Assembly: GCF_030406325.1 (NCBI RefSeq)
Contig: NZ_JAUEQY010000005.1
Coordinates: forward strand, 62,001 to 126,000
Direction of reading: 5' to 3'
Origin: Actinomadura sp. DC4
Lineage (GTDB): Bacteria; Actinomycetota; Actinomycetes; Streptosporangiales; Streptosporangiaceae
DNA length: 64,000 nucleotides
Shown here: positions 48,147 to 56,455 of the stretch, one piece after another
Position numbering within the stretch: position 1 is the first letter of the stretch
Layout of the letters: every line of letters begins with the position of its first letter
Notes under the pieces: generated by a model
Seen by the model: only the letters and a program-made list of their open reading frames with translations
What the model was told of the DNA's origin: nothing
Database searches by the model: none
Translations under genes and position numbers: made by a program

Positions 48147-49040
48147 CTAGGCGGTGAGGGCGGTCGTCTGAACGACCGTGAGGATGACGAGGACGGCCGC
48201 GACGATCGCCGACGCTCCCACCTGGACGGCCTGCTGCCGGTTCCGTGGGGCGTACGCGAACGCCGCGGCCAGAATCGCGCCGGTGACCAGCCCGCCCACG
48301 TGGCCTTCCCAGGAGATGCCCGAGAAGGTGAACGTGAACATCAGGTTGATCACGATCAGGAACGCGATGCCCCTGGTGTCCGTCCCCAGGCGGCGTCCGA
48401 CCACGAAGAACGCCGCGAACAGGCCGAAGATGGCGCCCGAGGCGCCCAGCGCGGGCTGTCCCGGGTCGACCAGGAAGAGCAGGACGTTGCCGCCGAGCGC
48501 CGACAGAACGTAGAGAACCGTGTAGCGCAGCCGGCCGAGCACCTGCTCCAGCTGCGGCCCCAGCACCCACAGCGCCCACATGTTGAACAGGATGTGGGTG
48601 AGGCCGAAGGTGCCCTGGCTCAGCGGCACGTGCAGAAACGCCGCGGTGATCAGGCGGTACCACTCGCCCTCGGCGACGCCGTACCCCGGGATGACCTGGC
48701 CGAACTGCGTCTTGAGCTGGCCGAGCATCTCGAAGTCGTCGACGAACTTGGGCGAGGCCAACTCCGCGACGTACGCCACGATGTTGAGGGCGATGAGCGT
48801 GAACGTCACCACCGGCCGGGTGGCGACCCGCCCGCCGAAGACCGTACGCGCCTCGCGAACGGAACGGTTGCCGTCGCGGACGCACTCCGGGCACTGGTGG
48901 CCCACAGACGCGTCGCGCATGCAGTCCGGGCAGATGGGACGCTCGCACCGTGTGCAGCTGACGTACGTCTCGCGGCCCGGGTGCCGATAGCACGTCGGGA
49001 CCTGCGGAGCCTGAGGAGCCTGCGGCGAATCGCTGCTCAT
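48147..49040 (-). CDS. Rhomboid-family intramembrane protease with N-terminal zinc-finger-like domain
   Basis: Product of 297 residues. An N-terminal B-box-like Cys/His cluster (CYRHPGRETYVSCTRCERPI, then CPDCMRD and CPEC) precedes seven membrane helices with the catalytic Ser motif GASGAIFGLFAA, a His in HILFNMWAL and the catalytic His in WEGHVGGLVTG. Rhomboids cleave membrane proteins; the substrate is unknown. Rhomboid next to cyclophilin is conserved near oriC in actinobacteria. Confidence 0.93.
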   Translation of the reverse strand: MSSDSPQAPQAPQVPTCYRHPGRETYVSCTRCERPICPDCMRDASVGHQCPECVRDGNRSVREARTVFGGRVATRPVVTFTLIALNIVAYVAELASPKFVDDFEMLGQLKTQFGQVIPGYGVAEGEWYRLITAAFLHVPLSQGTFGLTHILFNMWALWVLGPQLEQVLGRLRYTVLYVLSALGGNVLLFLVDPGQPALGASGAIFGLFAAFFVVGRRLGTDTRGIAFLIVINLMFTFTFSGISWEGHVGGLVTGAILAAAFAYAPRNRQQAVQVGASAIVAAVLVILTVVQTTALTA

Positions 49041-49070
49041 CGTGGTCTTCCTCTGAGTGTCGGTACCTGT

Positions 49071-49589
49071 CTAACGACGGTCGATCGTCACCGATTCCAC
49101 AACGACGTCCTTGATGGGACGGTCGCTTCCGTCGGTGGCAGTCTTGCCGATCGCGTCGACGACGTCCTGCCCCTGGATGACCTCGCCGAAGATGGTGTGG
49201 CGGTTGTTGAGGTGCGGGGTCGGGCCGACGGTGATGAAGAACTGCGAGCCGTTGGTGCCCGGTCCGGCGTTGGCCATGGCCAGGAGGTAGGGCCGGTCGA
49301 AGCGCAGGCTCGAGTCGAACTCGTCCTCGAACTCGTATCCCGGGCCGCCCCGGCCGTTGCCCAGCGGGTCGCCGCCCTGGAGCATGAATCCGGAGATGAC
49401 CCGGTGGAAGACCGTGCCGTTGTAGAGCGGGCCGGTCGCGGGCCGCCCCGTACGGGGGTCGGTCCACTGGGTCGTGCCCTCGGCCAGGCCGACGAAGTTC
49501 TGCACCGTCTTGGGTGCCTGATCAGGGAAAAGACGCAGGACGATGGGGCCCATCGTCGTCTGCAGGGTCGCGGTGAGAGTCTCAGCCAC
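49071..49589 (-). CDS. Peptidyl-prolyl cis-trans isomerase (cyclophilin)
   Basis: Product of 172 residues with cyclophilin signatures FHRVISGFMLQGGDP, LAMANAGPGTNGSQFFITVG and NRHTIFGEVIQG. No signal peptide, so cytosolic. GTG at 49589 after AGGAGGCG. Thirty bases precede the rhomboid gene, suggesting an operon. Confidence 0.95.
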   Translation of the reverse strand: MAETLTATLQTTMGPIVLRLFPDQAPKTVQNFVGLAEGTTQWTDPRTGRPATGPLYNGTVFHRVISGFMLQGGDPLGNGRGGPGYEFEDEFDSSLRFDRPYLLAMANAGPGTNGSQFFITVGPTPHLNNRHTIFGEVIQGQDVVDAIGKTATDGSDRPIKDVVVESVTIDRR

Positions 49590-49743
49590 GGGGACCGCCT
49601 CCTGGTATCGGGATCCGGAATGTTCGCATCGGTCAGGTCACGCGGGTACAACGCCCGCGTGAACGCATCCTGTCAGATCGGCGATTGACATCGCTTCTCG
49701 TGGGAACAGAGTCCGACGAGACCGCATATTTGGAGGGCTTCCC

Positions 49744-50205
49744 ATGTCCCTACGAAGCAGAAGTCGAAAGATGCCGCAGGTCAACATCGACAGCGCGCGT
49801 CTGCAGGACGCTCAGGAGAAGGTAGCCAAGGGTGCCCGCCAGGCCGCGGACCGCGTGGGTCCGACGACTCGTCAGGCCCGCAAGATCGCGGCGAAACAGA
49901 TGAAGAGCGCCCGAACGTGGAGCGCACCAAGGATCGACCAGGCAGGTCAGTACTTCGAGGATGAGGTCGGCCCCCGCGTCGGCGCCATGCTCCACCGTAC
50001 GGCCGACAAGGTCGAGCCGAAGGGGTCACGAGGTCGGCGCGGACTCGCGACGATCCTCCTCATCGCGGGTGGCGCCGTAGGCGCCGCCGGCGCGATCGTG
50101 ACCCGACGCAACGCCGCGCGGTCGGCCGAGGAGCCGACCTCCCCCGAGCACCTCTCGGCGGTGTCGGAGAACTCCAGCACCGATCGCGCACACAGCAACA
50201 ACTGA
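49744..50205 (+). CDS. DUF5324-family protein
   Basis: Product of 153 residues: an amphipathic, Lys/Arg/Gln-rich helical N-terminus (DAQEKVAKGARQAADRVGPT), one membrane helix (LATILLIAGGAVGAAGAIV) and an acidic tail. DUF5324 is found near cyclophilin genes in actinobacteria; function unknown. ATG at 49744 after GGAGGG. A strong terminator follows. Confidence 0.8.
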   Translation: MSLRSRSRKMPQVNIDSARLQDAQEKVAKGARQAADRVGPTTRQARKIAAKQMKSARTWSAPRIDQAGQYFEDEVGPRVGAMLHRTADKVEPKGSRGRRGLATILLIAGGAVGAAGAIVTRRNAARSAEEPTSPEHLSAVSENSSTDRAHSNN

Positions 50206-50231
50206 GTCCGGCACGACTCCCGCGGCTCCAA

Positions 50232-50272
50232 AGACGGGCCCGGCCAGATCATCTGGCCGGGCCCGTCTCTGC
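50232..50272 (+). terminator. Terminator after the DUF5324 gene
   Basis: A perfect 17-bp stem (AGACGGGCCCGGCCAGA pairing with its inverse) with a minimal loop, followed by CTCTG rather than a T-run. Confidence 0.8.
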
Positions 50273-50333
50273 TGGGACGAACCAGACGACGTGGGGCGAA
50301 TCACATTCGGGTTGACCCGGTACCGTCTTCCCC

Positions 50334-51062
50334 ATGTCGCTGAGGTCATCGCTGAGCAACGCGAGCCGAAGGATGATCGCGGTAGTCCTGCACCGGACGT
50401 GGGAGTGGCTCCGCTCACACGCCGAGATCACGCCGAGCACCCCCGCCGGCCGGCGGTTCGCCTACCTCGGTGAGGGCGCGTGCATCGGCTTCCCGACCGG
50501 CGCGATCTACGGTGAGCCGTGGATCCGCGTCGGCGACCACACCCTCATCGGCGTGCACGTCACGCTCTCGGCCGGCTTCGTGCCGGGCCTGGACCTGGGC
50601 CCGGAGCCGATCGTCACGATCGGCAAGGCCTGCTCGATCGGCCGCGGCAGTCACATCGTCGGGCACCAGTCGATCGAGATCGGCGACGACGTGTTCACCG
50701 GGCCGTACGTCTACATCACCGACCAGAACCACGGGTACACCGATCCGGACATGCCGGTCGGCCGGCAGTGGCCGGTCAACGAGTCCGTGGTCATCGGCGA
50801 CGGCTGCTGGCTCGGCACCGGCGCGATCGTGCTGCCGGGCACCCGCCTCGGCCGCAACGTCGTGGTGGCCGGGGGCGCCGTCGTACGGGGGGAGTTCCCG
50901 GACCACAGCGTGATCGCGGGCGTGCCCGCCAAGGTGGTCCGCAGGTACGACCCGGCGACCGGCTGGTTCCCGCCGCTGCCCGAGGTGCCGTTGGACCCCG
51001 AGACCCTCGCCAAGATCGCCGAGCTGATCGAGGCCGACCAGCCCGGCGAGATGGCCGGCTGA
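50334..51062 (+). CDS. Hexapeptide-repeat acyltransferase
   Basis: Product of 242 residues. A left-handed beta-helix is shown by repeated hexapeptides (IRVGDHTLIGVHVTLSAG, IGKACSIGRGSHIVG, VVIGDGCWLGTGAIVLPGTR) and the catalytic-loop segment DQNHGY. It resembles O-acetyltransferases of the WbbJ/maltose-acetyltransferase type; the acceptor is unknown. It is convergent with the carboxylesterase gene, 1 base between stops. Confidence 0.88.
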   Translation: MSLRSSLSNASRRMIAVVLHRTWEWLRSHAEITPSTPAGRRFAYLGEGACIGFPTGAIYGEPWIRVGDHTLIGVHVTLSAGFVPGLDLGPEPIVTIGKACSIGRGSHIVGHQSIEIGDDVFTGPYVYITDQNHGYTDPDMPVGRQWPVNESVVIGDGCWLGTGAIVLPGTRLGRNVVVAGGAVVRGEFPDHSVIAGVPAKVVRRYDPATGWFPPLPEVPLDPETLAKIAELIEADQPGEMAG

Positions 51063-51063
51063 G

Positions 51064-52668
51064 TCACAGGTCGAAGGAGCCGAACGGGTAGCCGTTCCAG
51101 AGCGCGCGTTCGCCGCCACGGGGATCGGCGGCGGTCCGCGGTGACAGGTTCCACAGCATCGTGGTGCGCCGCGGCGCCCGGTAGGCGGGCCAGGCGGGCC
51201 AGGCGGGGCGGGCGACCGTACGCCGCGCGCCCGGGTCGCCGGTACGGGCGAACGACGTCCAGGCGTCCACCATCTGGTCCGACAGGCGGGAAAGCCGGGC
51301 GCGGTCGGCGCGTAGCGCCGCGTCGCCGCCCTGGATCCCGGTGAAGCGCAGCGTGCCGAACATGAACGGCAGCTCGATCGTGTGCACCGCCCCGGCGCCG
51401 GACGGCGGCTGCCAGTCGAACTCATAGACGTAGGTCGGCCGCCACCGGCTCTGGGCCTCGGCGAGGCGGGTGGCCGGCACGCGCATGCCCTGGTCGGTGA
51501 ACATCGCCAGCGCCGCGTCGCGCGCGGTCCGGTGCCGTCGGTAGACCGCCGTCATCCGCGGCCGGCGAGCGGCGAGCGAAGGCGGGAAGAACCCGCGGTA
51601 CTGCCCGGCGATCTCATCCAGCCCGTGAGGCGAGAACTGGCCGAAGAAGTTCATCTCGTCCAGGTTCGTGCCGATGAGCAGGTCGACGCCGCGCGCGTTC
51701 CCGGCCGCGACCCGCTCGGTCACCGAGTCGCGCACGAGCGTGCCGTCGACGTACGGGCCGAAGTACAGGGCCCCGCCGGCCGCTCCCGGCAGGCCGTTCA
51801 CCGCCTTCTCCTGCATGTCGAGCACCTGGCTCGTCGACATCGCCTTGAGCGTGCTCATGCTGTGGACGGGGAAGCCGGCGGCGAGCTTGCGCTCGAACGC
51901 GGGGGAGTGCACGAGGGCGCCGCTGCCGCTCTGCAGGATGACGCGGTGGAACAGCCGTTCGGGGTGGTCGGTGGCGAGCATCGCGCTGAGCGAGAAGGCG
52001 CCCTCGGACTCCCCGACCGCCGTGACCTGGGCCGGATCGCCGCCGAAGTCGGCGACGTGCCGCTGCACCCAGGTCAGCGCGGCGATCTGGTCGCGCAGCC
52101 CGTTGTTGCCCGAGCCCTGGTACGACGGGTCCAGGCCGCCCAGATCGGACCAGCCGAACACGCCGAGCCGGTAGTTCAGGGAGATCACGACGGCGTCTCC
52201 CCTGGCCGCGAGCCTGGCCCCGTCGTAGCGCGGCTCGTTGGCGGTGCCGAACCTCGCCGCGCCGCCGTGGATGAACACGATCACCGGCCGCTTGGCGGGG
52301 TCGGGCCGCGGCGTCCACACGTTGAGGTAGAGGCAGTCCTCGTCGGTGTAGACCGGCCGCCGGTCGGGATAGTCCTCCGAGAGCTGGTCGCGCGTCTGCG
52401 GGCAGACGCGCGTGCCGTCGTCCGCCGTGAGCGTCCCGCGCCACGGCCGGACCGGCTGAGGCGGCCGGAACCGGAGGCCGCCGACGGGCGGCGCGGCGTA
52501 CGGGATGCCGCGAAAGACGCAGAGCCCGGCCTGCGTCGTGCCGGCGACCACACCGAGCGAGGTACGGGTGGCGCAGGCCGGTCGAGAGTGGGCCGCCGAC
52601 GGCGCGCCGCACGCCGCCGCGACCAGCGCGACGGCGAGCAGGGCGGCCTTGGGGACAGCGCGGAACAT
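51064..52668 (-). CDS. Carboxylesterase type B, lipoprotein
   Basis: Product of 534 residues. The signal peptide ends in lipobox VALVAAACGA. The alpha/beta-hydrolase core has the oxyanion-hole motif VIVFIHGGA, EDCLYLNVW and the nucleophile elbow GESEGAFS, where most relatives have GESAG. It hydrolyses carboxylic esters outside the membrane; the substrate is unknown. ATG start with AGGAGG upstream. Confidence 0.9.
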   Translation of the reverse strand: MFRAVPKAALLAVALVAAACGAPSAAHSRPACATRTSLGVVAGTTQAGLCVFRGIPYAAPPVGGLRFRPPQPVRPWRGTLTADDGTRVCPQTRDQLSEDYPDRRPVYTDEDCLYLNVWTPRPDPAKRPVIVFIHGGAARFGTANEPRYDGARLAARGDAVVISLNYRLGVFGWSDLGGLDPSYQGSGNNGLRDQIAALTWVQRHVADFGGDPAQVTAVGESEGAFSLSAMLATDHPERLFHRVILQSGSGALVHSPAFERKLAAGFPVHSMSTLKAMSTSQVLDMQEKAVNGLPGAAGGALYFGPYVDGTLVRDSVTERVAAGNARGVDLLIGTNLDEMNFFGQFSPHGLDEIAGQYRGFFPPSLAARRPRMTAVYRRHRTARDAALAMFTDQGMRVPATRLAEAQSRWRPTYVYEFDWQPPSGAGAVHTIELPFMFGTLRFTGIQGGDAALRADRARLSRLSDQMVDAWTSFARTGDPGARRTVARPAWPAWPAYRAPRRTTMLWNLSPRTAADPRGGERALWNGYPFGSFDL

Positions 52669-52769
52669 GGAGACTCCTCCTGCGTAGGCTGCGAACGAGC
52701 CAACGCCCGGAGAGCACCCGCCCGGATCGCCGACGGGAGCGAACCCCGCCTCACCCGTACGGTCGAGGT

Positions 52770-53429
52770 CTAGGAGCCGGCGACGGCCAGGCCGGACTCA
52801 TAGGCGAACATCACGGCCTGGGCCCGGTCCCGCAGCCCGAGCTTGGTCAGCAGGTTGCTGACGTGCGTCTTCACCGTGTGCTCGCTGACCACCAGCTCGG
52901 CGGCGATCTCGGCGTTGGACAGGCCGCGCGCGATCTGCCGGAGCGTGTCGATCTCGCGTTCGGTCAGCGTGCCGAGACGGGCGCGCAGCGTGGGGCGCGG
53001 CGTCCCGCGGCGTACGACGTCCTCGATCAGGCGGCGGGTGACGGACGGCGCGAGCAGCGACTCCCCCGCCGCGACCAGCCGCACCGCGCGGACGAGGTCG
53101 TCGCGGCGCACGTCCTTCAGCAGGAACCCGCTCGCCCCGGCGCGCAGCGCCTCGTAGACATAGTCGTCGATGTCGTACATGGTCAGGACCAGCACCTTCG
53201 CCGACGTCCGCCGGCAGATCTCGGCGGTGGCCGTCACGCCGTCCACGTGCGGCATCCGGATGTCCATCAGCACCAGGTCGGGCTCCAGCTCGACCGCCTT
53301 GGCGATCGCCTCGGCGCCGTCGGCCGCCTCCCCGACGACGGAGATGTCGTCCTGCGCGCCGAGGATCATGGCGAAACCGCCGCGGAACAGGTCCTGGTCG
53401 TCGGCGACGAGCACACGCATGAGGGTCAT
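52770..53429 (-). CDS. NarL/FixJ-family response regulator
   Basis: Product of 219 residues. Receiver domain with the acidic pair Asp10-Asp11, phospho-acceptor Asp56 (LVLMDIRMP) and Lys in FLLKDV; C-terminal LuxR-type HTH (LTEREIDTLRQIARGLSNAE, HTVKTHVSNLLTKLGLRDRA). ATG at 53429 overlaps the histidine-kinase stop (ATGA). Confidence 0.95.
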   Translation of the reverse strand: MTLMRVLVADDQDLFRGGFAMILGAQDDISVVGEAADGAEAIAKAVELEPDLVLMDIRMPHVDGVTATAEICRRTSAKVLVLTMYDIDDYVYEALRAGASGFLLKDVRRDDLVRAVRLVAAGESLLAPSVTRRLIEDVVRRGTPRPTLRARLGTLTEREIDTLRQIARGLSNAEIAAELVVSEHTVKTHVSNLLTKLGLRDRAQAVMFAYESGLAVAGS

Positions 53430-54511
53430 CCGATCGGCAGGGTCGCGGTCACGGTGAAACCGCGCGGGTCGATGTCGAGTGTGCCGCCGCACGCTCCGAC
53501 GCGTTCGCGCATCCCGACGATGCCGTGGCCTTCGCGGAGCCCGGGCGCGCCCCGGCCGTCGTCGGCCACCTCGACGGTCAGCGACCGCGAGGACCAGACG
53601 AGGAGGACCCGGACCGTACGGGCGGCGGCGTGGCGCAGGGTGTTCGTCAGGCACTCCTGGATGATCCGGTACGCCGCGATGTCCACCGAGGCCGGGACCG
53701 CGCGCCGTTCCCCGCGCTCCTCGACCGAGACGTCGAGCCCGGCCTGCCGCGCCCGGTCGACCAGGTCGGAGGCCGCGCCGAGGCCGGGCCGGGCCTCGCG
53801 CCCGCCCGTCCCCCGCAGCGTGCCGAGGATCTGCCGGAGCTGGCCGATCGCCTCCCGCCCGGTGTCGGCGATGGCCTCGAAGGCCGCCTCCGCGCGCGCC
53901 GGGTCGGACCGGACGACCAGGGGACCGGCCTCGGCCTGCACCACCATCAGGCCGACCGAGTGGGTGACGATGTCGTGCATGTCGCGGGCGATGCGCGTGC
54001 GTTCCTCGGCGACGGCGGTGGCGCGCTCCTCCGCCAGCCGCCGGGCGCGTTCGTCCACCGCCTCACGCTGCGCGCGCCGGGCACGCGTGCCCACGCCCAG
54101 GGCGTACGCGGCGACGTAGGACGTGATCACGTAGCCGTAGGTGTCGACGTTCTCGTGCGGCAGGACCAGCGAGACGATCACCCCGGCCGCCAGGACGACC
54201 CCGCCGATCGCCCGCCAGGCCGCCGGGGCCAGGTCCGCGAACGTGTAGGTGCAGATCAGCGGCCCGTACGGCATCAGCACCGGCAGTTCGTGCGCCAGGC
54301 CGTGATGCACGAGCGCCAGCACCGTGACCGCGCCCCCGGTCACCAGCCCCGACGTGATGAGGAACCTGCGCCGCCACACGAGCGGCGCCGACGAGAGCAC
54401 CGCGAGCACCACGACCCACCACGGCTGCCGGTGGGGGACGAAGGTGGGCATGACCATCGCGACGGTGACCACGGCGGCGATCGCGACGTCGATGCGGGGC
54501 GGGAGCTTCAC
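53426..54511 (-). CDS. Sensor histidine kinase, NarL-type partner
   Basis: Product of 361 residues. Four to five membrane helices in residues 8-140 form the sensor; HisKA_3 has the phospho-accepting His179 (ARDMHDIVTHSVG), and the ATPase domain has VADDGRGAPGLREGHGIVGM. GTG start at 54511, 183 bases divergent from the ABC ATPase gene, which it probably controls. Confidence 0.93.
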   Translation of the reverse strand: MKLPPRIDVAIAAVVTVAMVMPTFVPHRQPWWVVVLAVLSSAPLVWRRRFLITSGLVTGGAVTVLALVHHGLAHELPVLMPYGPLICTYTFADLAPAAWRAIGGVVLAAGVIVSLVLPHENVDTYGYVITSYVAAYALGVGTRARRAQREAVDERARRLAEERATAVAEERTRIARDMHDIVTHSVGLMVVQAEAGPLVVRSDPARAEAAFEAIADTGREAIGQLRQILGTLRGTGGREARPGLGAASDLVDRARQAGLDVSVEERGERRAVPASVDIAAYRIIQECLTNTLRHAAARTVRVLLVWSSRSLTVEVADDGRGAPGLREGHGIVGMRERVGACGGTLDIDPRGFTVTATLPIG

Positions 54512-54596
54512 GGCCGCCCAGCGTACGGCGGGTGCGGCGCGGGCACCTCCGTCGCCGGAGTGAACCCGTCCTCACTCGTGAGACCGAGGCGTATCA

Positions 54597-54643
54597 GCGC
54601 CGTGTCAGCGAGCCGGGGCTTCGTGTGCGCGCCGTGTCAGCGA
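54597..54643. promoter_or_regulatory. 15-bp direct repeats before the ABC transporter
   Basis: GCGCCGTGTCAGCGA occurs at 54597-54611 and 54629-54643, exactly 32 bases apart (three helical turns). A partial copy GCGTATCAGCG sits at 54589-54599. Candidate binding sites of the adjacent response regulator. Confidence 0.6.
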
Positions 54644-54694
54644 CGCGCGCCACAGTGGGGTCCATAAACGAGACGGACTATCGAAAGACTCGCC

Positions 54695-55651
54695 ATGGAA
54701 CACGTGATACGGGCCGAGGGCCTGAAGAAACGCTTCGGGGAGACCCAGGCACTGGCGGGCGTCGACATCCTCGCGCGGCAGGGCACGGTGCTCGGTGTGC
54801 TCGGCCCGAATGGGGCCGGTAAGACCACCGCGGTGCGCACCCTGGCCACCCTGATCAAGCCGGACGAGGGGCATGCCGAGGTCTGCGGGTACGACGTCGT
54901 CAAGGACGCCGCCCGCGTACGCCGCCTGATCAGTCTCACCGGCCAGTACGCCTCGGTCGATGAGGAGCTGACCGGGGTCGAGAACATCATCATGGTCGCC
55001 CGTCTGGTCGGGCACAGCCGTGCCGAGTCCAAGCGACGCGCCCGTGAGCTGCTCGACCGCTTCGAGCTGTCGGAGGCCGGGGGACGCGCCGCCAAGACCT
55101 ACTCCGGCGGCATGCGCCGGCGGCTCGACCTCGCGGTCGGGCTCGTCAACGACCCCCAGGTCATCTACCTGGACGAGCCGACCACCGGCCTGGACCCGCG
55201 CGCCCGCAACGCCGTGTGGGACACCGTGCGCGGGCTGGTCACGGACGGCGCGACCGTCCTGCTCACCACGCAGCACCTGGACGAGGCCGAGGCGCTCGCC
55301 GACCAGATCGTGGTCTTCGACCGCGGCCGGGTGGTCGCCGACGGCACCGCCGAGGAGCTCAAGGAGAAGATCGGCGGGCAGACGCTCGCCGTACGCGCGA
55401 TGGACCGGGCCCGTACGCCGGAGGTGGCCGAGGTGGTGGCCCGGATCACGGGCGGGCAGCCCGAGGTCGACCTCGACACCGGCCTGGTCACCGCCCCGCT
55501 GGACGACCCGGCGACGCTGACCGTGGTGGTGCGCGGCCTGGACGAGGCGAACATCGTCGCGTCCGAGCTCGCGCTGCGCCGCCCCAGCCTGGACGAGGTC
55601 TTCCTCAGCCTGACCGGCCACCCCGCCGAATCCGAAGGACAAGAACAATGA
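54695..55651 (+). CDS. ABC exporter ATPase, DrrA family
   Basis: Product of 318 residues. Walker A GPNGAGKTTAVRTL, signature YSGGMRRRLDLAVGL, Walker B VIYLDEPTTGLDPRAR, H-loop TTQHLDEAEAL, and the DrrA-type C-terminal regulatory domain ending RRPSLDEVFLSLTG. The stop overlaps the permease ATG. The pair exports an amphipathic drug or lipid. Confidence 0.94.
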   Translation: MEHVIRAEGLKKRFGETQALAGVDILARQGTVLGVLGPNGAGKTTAVRTLATLIKPDEGHAEVCGYDVVKDAARVRRLISLTGQYASVDEELTGVENIIMVARLVGHSRAESKRRARELLDRFELSEAGGRAAKTYSGGMRRRLDLAVGLVNDPQVIYLDEPTTGLDPRARNAVWDTVRGLVTDGATVLLTTQHLDEAEALADQIVVFDRGRVVADGTAEELKEKIGGQTLAVRAMDRARTPEVAEVVARITGGQPEVDLDTGLVTAPLDDPATLTVVVRGLDEANIVASELALRRPSLDEVFLSLTGHPAESEGQEQ

Positions 55652-56454
55652 CCGCGATCGCCCTCGAACCCCTGGAGACGGGCCGGATCGGACCCTCCCA
55701 GACCCTACAGAACGGCCTGACGCTGGCCTGGCGCAACGTCACCCAGCTCAAGCACTCTCCCGAGAAGCTGATGGACGTCACGCTGATGCCCATCATCTTC
55801 CTGCTGATGTTCCTGTACGTCTTCGGCGGCGTCGTGGCCGGCAGCACCCACGCGTACCTCCAGCAACTGCTCCCCGGCCTGGTGGCGCAGATGGGGATGT
55901 TCGCCTCGATGGGGCTGGGCACCTCGCTGTGCGAGGACATCCGCAAGGGCGTCTTCGACCGGTTCCGCAGCCTGCCGATCGCCCGCTCCGCGCCGCTGAT
56001 CGGCGCGGTGATCGGCGACACCGTGCGCTTCTGCGTCACGATGGTGATGCTGGTGGCGTTCGGCTCGCTGCTCGGCTTCCGCTTCCACGCGAGCCCGCTG
56101 TCGGTGCTCGCCGCGTTCGGCCTTGCCTACGTCTTCTACTTCGCGGTCTGCTGGGTCTCGGCGCTGGTCGGGCTGGTCGCGCCCTCGCCGGAGACGGTGC
56201 AGGGGCTGGCGTTCATCTGGACGATGCCACTCACCTTCGGCAGCAGCGTCCTGCTGGCCAACACCAAGACGATGCCCGGCTGGCTCCAGGCGTGGGTGAA
56301 GATCAACCCGGTGACGCACCTCGCCGACTCGGTGCGCGCGCTCACCGTCGGCGGGCCGGTCGGCAACCACGTCTACTACACCCTCGCCTGGGCGGCCGGG
56401 ATCGTGCTGGTGTCGTTCCCGATCGCGGTGTGGATGTACGGCCGCAAGGTCTGA
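55648..56454 (+). CDS. ABC-2 type exporter permease, DrrB family
   Basis: Product of 268 residues with six membrane helices and the EDIRKGVFDRFRSLPIARSA loop typical of DrrB. ATG at 55648 overlaps the ATPase stop. Its end lies 1 base from the end of the large leftward regulator gene. Confidence 0.92.
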   Translation: MTAIALEPLETGRIGPSQTLQNGLTLAWRNVTQLKHSPEKLMDVTLMPIIFLLMFLYVFGGVVAGSTHAYLQQLLPGLVAQMGMFASMGLGTSLCEDIRKGVFDRFRSLPIARSAPLIGAVIGDTVRFCVTMVMLVAFGSLLGFRFHASPLSVLAAFGLAYVFYFAVCWVSALVGLVAPSPETVQGLAFIWTMPLTFGSSVLLANTKTMPGWLQAWVKINPVTHLADSVRALTVGGPVGNHVYYTLAWAAGIVLVSFPIAVWMYGRKV

Positions 56455-56455
56455 C

